In this document: positions 59,105 through 64,000 of the stretch, piece by piece
Layout: every line of letters begins with the position of its first letter
Position numbering within the stretch: position 1 is the first letter of the stretch
Assembly (NCBI GenBank): GCA_026419785.1
Contig: JAODTK010005551.1
Coordinates: 1-64,000 of the forward strand
Source of the DNA: Sclerodactyla briareus
Lineage: Eukaryota; Echinodermata; Holothuroidea; Dendrochirotida; Sclerodactylidae
Length of the DNA stretch: 64,000 nucleotides
Direction of reading: 5' to 3'
The notes under the pieces: model-generated
What the model was told of the DNA's origin: nothing
Database searches by the model: none
Seen by the model: the letters and a program-made list of their open reading frames with translations, nothing else
Translations under genes and position numbers: made by a program

Positions 59105-62100
59105 AGAAATGCTTTGAGTAGACCTTGACCACGATCGCCCGAACAGACGAACAGAAGAAAAAACATGTTTCTCAGGGTTCGACTGTATGTATCATTGTAC
59201 TGAAACGTAACACCTCAGTCAATTGGTAAAGCGTTTTCGTGAATTGCACCTGTGTATCATAACACAGTGACGTCAGTCCTCGGAGCAGCCTGGATTTTTA
59301 GGAAACAAGTGATCGTAAGAAACAGCCACTTACTAAATAAAAAGATTCATAGATGCTCAAACGGAAATACTGAATGTTATGCAGTGAAATGTGAAATTGA
59401 TCATATATTACGAGCCCTCGCTAATATGATTTTGTAAACTTATGATTTTTCATCTCAATAAAATATATCATGGACCAGCAAAGACAAAATTGCCGTTCGT
59501 AGCTCCACTGGCAAAACCGATTCTCTCTATTAACTTGAACAATCAAAACATAATGAGTCACTTCAAGATTGCATTTTTCACTTTCAAATGATATAAACGG
59601 TCACTCACTGGCTGTTTTGACAGAATGTTATAATAAATCGGCATACGTAATGTGTTCGAACAAGAAAAAAGAAAGACCTCCCCTTAATCCTGTAATTTTG
59701 AATCTATCTTCGCCTGTGAATTTTCTGTGAAGACCACATTTACGAAATTGTAAAACGTCATTACTAGATAAGTCCCCGAGAGGCGTTCCGACGTGCCTGT
59801 TCACTTGTTCGATCCTGAATAGATAATCTATGCCCAAAAACGCGTGTTTTGATAGTAACTCAAATCCTATCCACACTATTACGAGTTCACGCCACAACGC
59901 TTACGTGCTCGATACAGTGACCGCAAGCAGGGCGACCTGGCTCCGGCGAATCCTGCGAACCTTGCCAAAGTCGGGGGCCTTGCGGAACTTCGAACTCGTT
60001 TCAAATGGCGCAAACCTTGCGGCCCGTCTGGCCGTACGCTAGTGGAGTGGCTACGGTGTGGATGCCGGCAACGCTCACACCACACAATCCGGTAGCACCA
60101 CTACCGTGAGTATGGCCATAAGCTGTCGCAAGCCCGCGGTCAGCCAATTTCGTACAGTGTGGGCAGGCTTAGACTTGTCGACTGATGATTGGGTTGTCTG
60201 ACGAAACAGGTAAGTCGTTACGTCCTCAATACCGTCAGCGCGAAGTGTCTTCTTGAGAAAATATGTCATAACAAAGGTTATGCAGGCCACTCCAACGAGA
60301 GTTGGTTTCCAATGGACTTTTATCTATCGGACCGCCTCCACCTCCGGACATTTAAATACAACGATAACATTCAGATTTTTTTTTTTCATTTCATTACAGC
60401 GCTCCCGGTACGTTACTTGTACTAAAAATATACTGCGCCCAAACGAATGTGCCAAAAAAAACCGAACTCGGTGGCGAAATGCAATTTTCTTCCCTGCGCC
60501 GACCTCCAAATTCAGCGGGAAGTCATTGAAAATGGTAATCGAACACTTTGCAGAAACATGTAATGATTGATATCACAAACAGGCTCCATTTACACCATTT
60601 GATTGTCATCAAAAACTTGGGAAATTGTCACATACCGTAAGGCATACACCGTAGGGAAAGCAATTACAGTCAAAAAAACCATCGCCAGCTACTCTCTAAA
60701 TGATTGTACATAAAAAATACGAGGAGGCGTTCGGGGGGTTACAAACTGAGGTGTTAATCCGTGTCTCATATGTACTACCACATAAAGGCCTCTGCCATAA
60801 ACTTGCATATATAGTGAGTGCCAATTGAGTCAAAACCAAGAATACACATCATGATGATTGTTTAATTTTGAACAGAGGATGACAGTGACGCCGGTGTGCA
60901 TCTAGTGAAAAAAAGAAGAATATGCACTGCGCTCATTTGTCACCCTTCTGGCTTAAATAGCACACGACTATACTGGATTGTTGGCCATAACTTTGTAAAC
61001 TATACGGGGAACTACCCAAGTAGGTGGTAGTTAGGACCTATTGTGAAAGCCGTCGGTATGAACCCAATACGAGTCGAGTCAGCCACCAGCGGCAGTGCAA
61101 GATCGGTATTTTTAACAATCATATTAGGATAACGAACACTTACATGGACTACCTGTTGACCATGTTGGACTATTGAAGGTTATTCTCGATTGCCCCTGAC
61201 AGCCTGATATGGTGCGGAAGGTCGTAACTTTCTAGAGTACCATGAGAATGTGGAGGGTTATCGACCTCAATCATTCCAAATGCCGGCCGTACTTGGCTGA
61301 TTTCTCTAATATGGCTTTTGACGGGACGGTTAGTGTAGGCACCCTCTAGTCGCATGGAGCGCATGCTTACACGCAGTTGGTGTTGCGCATGGAATCTGTT
61401 ATTTGACTTCTCTATTCTTTCGCGTATTGATTAAAAAATCAATATCACTTCTGTAGGACCATCGTCCGTCATTTGGGCTCTGATAGAGAGTGAGCTCTTA
61501 GGGACCTTCTAAAATCAATAGCAGAAATTGACTTGCAGCAGAGACCATTGGTGTAATTCAATATTACAGTACTGGGCTGAGATTGACAACCCCCTGATTA
61601 TAGTCGCGTCTCTGTCAAGAAAATGGAAAGGGATTGTTGTTTAGACTGAACGGATTTGCCTGGCTTGCACAATCTTGATTTTCCACCTCAAGATAGTTGC
61701 CTGTGGATATAATTGTCAGGTGAGTAATAGCCTCCAATTCCACAATAGGTATAGGTTCTGATAAACGGTTACCAAAAGTATGCTGCTCCTCGAGAAATAG
61801 AGAGAGTGTCATTGAAGTATTAATGGACATGTGACGCAAGTCTCGTAACGTTACCCTATTGAGAGCATCATTCGATGTGGCCACCGTTTCCGGTAGCCAA
61901 CCGCCAGTGACGAGGGCCACGTAACGAGGATGAATGTGTGTGAAGCCATGTCATTGATATGTTGGTCATTATTGACCCCTTGAGACAGGATAGCGCGTTG
62001 ACACGCACGGCAGTGATCCATTCTCTCTGTCTATCCTATTTCAGAAGTAGCTCAGGACTCGAAAGGGTTAAATCATGACCAACATGGCAAACCCATCGTG

Positions 62101-64000
62101 CTGGATGATCAATTTGCTGGATGACGTGCTACTTGGATGTCTAGTCATACACTTCCCCAGTCAATGACACCAAGGCATTGCTGTCGCTGTACGAACAGTG
62201 TATATATCTTAGAATACATGCCCCGACTACTCGTATGATACAGTCCTTCCAATCTGCCTATATCCGCAATAACGTTAAACGTAATGTCACTCAGAGGGAG
62301 TCTCTCGCCAACTGACGTTCTTGCCGCATACATGCAGACTGTAATTCAATATTATTTGTGATAAACGAGGCAACCCCAGATAGCGACAGAACACGAGACT
62401 GAGATCGGAAGAAATTACTCTTTCCTGATATATCCTGATCATTTTCATACCTGAAGGCTTTGTGTCAATCGTTCATATTAGTATTGCATGCCCAAAATGA
62501 GGCCGTTCTACGTCCGCGAGATGATACTTGCTGATACCTAATACCGAGTTGTGAGTGAATGAATATTCCTTGGGACAGTGAGTTTCGAAGCTACTTCAAA
62601 CCTAGACATAGAATAAATTTATTAACGGGAAAATGGCTCAAAACAAATGAGATTGGGTCAATCAAAAAAAAAATCGTTATCTATAACGAGATTTCTTTCG
62701 ATGTCCAGTTACTGGTTGAGATAGTTCAGTACACGTTGTTTACAGGTCTATTTTTGAAAATTAAATACATTCCCAGGGTTCCACCTCTTTGCTGAACCCA
62801 GCAGTATTACAGTTTTGGGCCATAAACCACAGTCATTATCTCATCGTTTCCGATTAGCTGGTTTAGCTTGCCATTTCACCTATAATTACTGTTGTTGGTC
62901 GCCATAGCTTACGGTTGTGGTAACAATAGTGGTGGTTTAAGAACCATCCACTGAGGTGACACCATGTGGAATGTATCCGTTTGTGTGCAATGTTGGATGT
63001 GTGTTTGTTGTGTGTGTGCGTGCGTTTGCGTATCCGTCGGTTCTTTTTATGGTTTTTTCCCAAATTCTCCACTTTTCCGAACATGGGGTACGAACATGGT
63101 CAAATTTCGAACAACGCCTAAATAGCACAAAACACGTTTTCTCTTCGAATTTGACAGGGAGCGGGAAATGGCTATTTAGGGGATTTTTCTTTTCATTTTT
63201 CCCAATTACTCATTATATACCCAAATAATTTCAAGTCACTATTTATCCTTATTCATATTTCAACTCGAATTCTAGGGTATTTTATTATGATGCTAGATGG
63301 GGGCGGGGGGGGGGAAATCATATCCTATCCCTCCCCACGGACTTAGCGGGGGGGGGGCAGGCAAGAATCCATATGCATTTTCCCGACCTGATTGGTCACC
63401 ATATTAATAAAATCTGGAGCTGGAGACTCCTAAAAGGGTTGTTGTTGAAAATCGGTACCGAGATACGGCTGGCTTACCATGCCTAATTCTAGCCTCTCCT
63501 AGGCCTAGCGTCACGATTAGCAGTTCGAATTGAATTGACATTTTTAGGCAAACTGATACAGGCTATTGATAGGCTCGTGACAGTTAAACCTCATATTGAC
63601 TGCTAGCCATAGTAAAAATAAATGCTGGTATGGGAGACGACTGCCTGGAAAGCAAACAGAAGAAAGAAGTATAAAGCAAAGCTGGGAGAGGAATGGCTCA
63701 AAATAGCTCTACGTACCGCTCGTATATGATTGGCCTACAAGTTCACAAGTCATTGAAAGCAGGAATCGTACGCGATGGAAAACGGAAATAATTTGGTAAC
63801 CATCGTTAACATTGTATTTTGTTTACAATGAACGACAATACATGAATGGTCGGAAAAGTTAAATTATTGATTGGGAAAAATCCAGACATCCAGTGTCTGG
63901 GAGGGTATGACAAACTTGCAAGTCGAGTGAGAGTGAAATTCTAATGCATTATGCCTTCCCCAACAAAACAAGCTGGATCAATTTCATAGAGTTGGAATAT
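59105..64000. other. Mostly unrecognised sequence
   Basis: No repeat partner inside the window, no motif-bearing ORF, and no RNA gene seen. The longest frames are about 105 codons (60,253-60,570) and 101 codons (61,615-61,920, minus), and both look like chance. The only simple sequence is the G10 pair near 63.3 kb and GTGT-rich DNA at 62,990-63,030. Confidence 0.5.
63305..63357 (+). repeat. Paired G10 runs
   Basis: G10 at 63,305-63,314 and G10 at 63,348-63,357, separated by a C-rich linker. Confidence 0.85.

Overview
The window reads as non-coding, repeat-dense DNA from an animal nuclear genome, most likely an invertebrate. The evidence is the set of mobile elements: a degraded RTE-like non-LTR retrotransposon, two CR1/L2-type LINE 3' ends, a DIRS-like tyrosine recombinase, and a tRNA-like Pol III unit. 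There are no bacterial features such as operons or dense long ORFs. I found no intact host protein-coding gene, rRNA gene, CRISPR array or canonical tRNA. Taxonomic assignment below 'metazoan' is not supported by anything I can see.

The dominant architecture is a large diverged duplication. Block A (about 1-21,760) and block B (about 31,920-48,240) align collinearly by eye at many points, at roughly 75-85% identity with many small indels. A short third piece, block C (about 52,032-52,440), matches A at 15,538-15,945 and is visibly closer to A than B is. Inside block A, 6,955-7,940 is an inverted copy of the start of block B (about 32,005-32,955), and part of that sequence also occurs in direct orientation at 1-290. 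So about 6.6 kb of block A lies between opposed copies. A ~240-bp repeat ('M') recurs at about 10,660, 31,920 and 40,540, and inverted near 7,741-7,960.

Region by region. In block A, a 1.7 kb insertion (3,030-4,740) carries one copy of an 855-bp dispersed repeat whose partner is at 23,733-24,585. The RTE-like element lies at 8,819-10,480. A 5'-truncated CR1/L2 fragment (12,693-13,346, minus strand) is absent from B. A 3.7 kb nest of repeats (16,180-19,905) is also absent from B. Between the blocks (22-32 kb) are a 1.19-kb two-copy tandem duplication (25.5-27.9 kb), a 0.22-kb tandem duplication with a G16 run (27.9-28.4 kb), and the DIRS-like recombinase fragment (30.6-31.0 kb). The recombinase is bracketed by inverted repeats and followed by a strong 89/82-nt hairpin and an ACAGTAA-type tandem repeat. 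Block B contains a ~140-bp AT microsatellite that A lacks. After block C come a CR1/L2 3' end (53.56-54.26 kb), a ~110-136 bp minisatellite (54.6-55.2 kb), a tRNA-derived Pol III unit (55.58-55.67 kb), a 153-bp tandem duplication (58.8-59.1 kb) and about 5 kb in which I recognise nothing.

No pathway or operon can be reconstructed. What the window records is transposition, nested insertion, and tandem and inverted duplication. All identity figures are estimates by eye.
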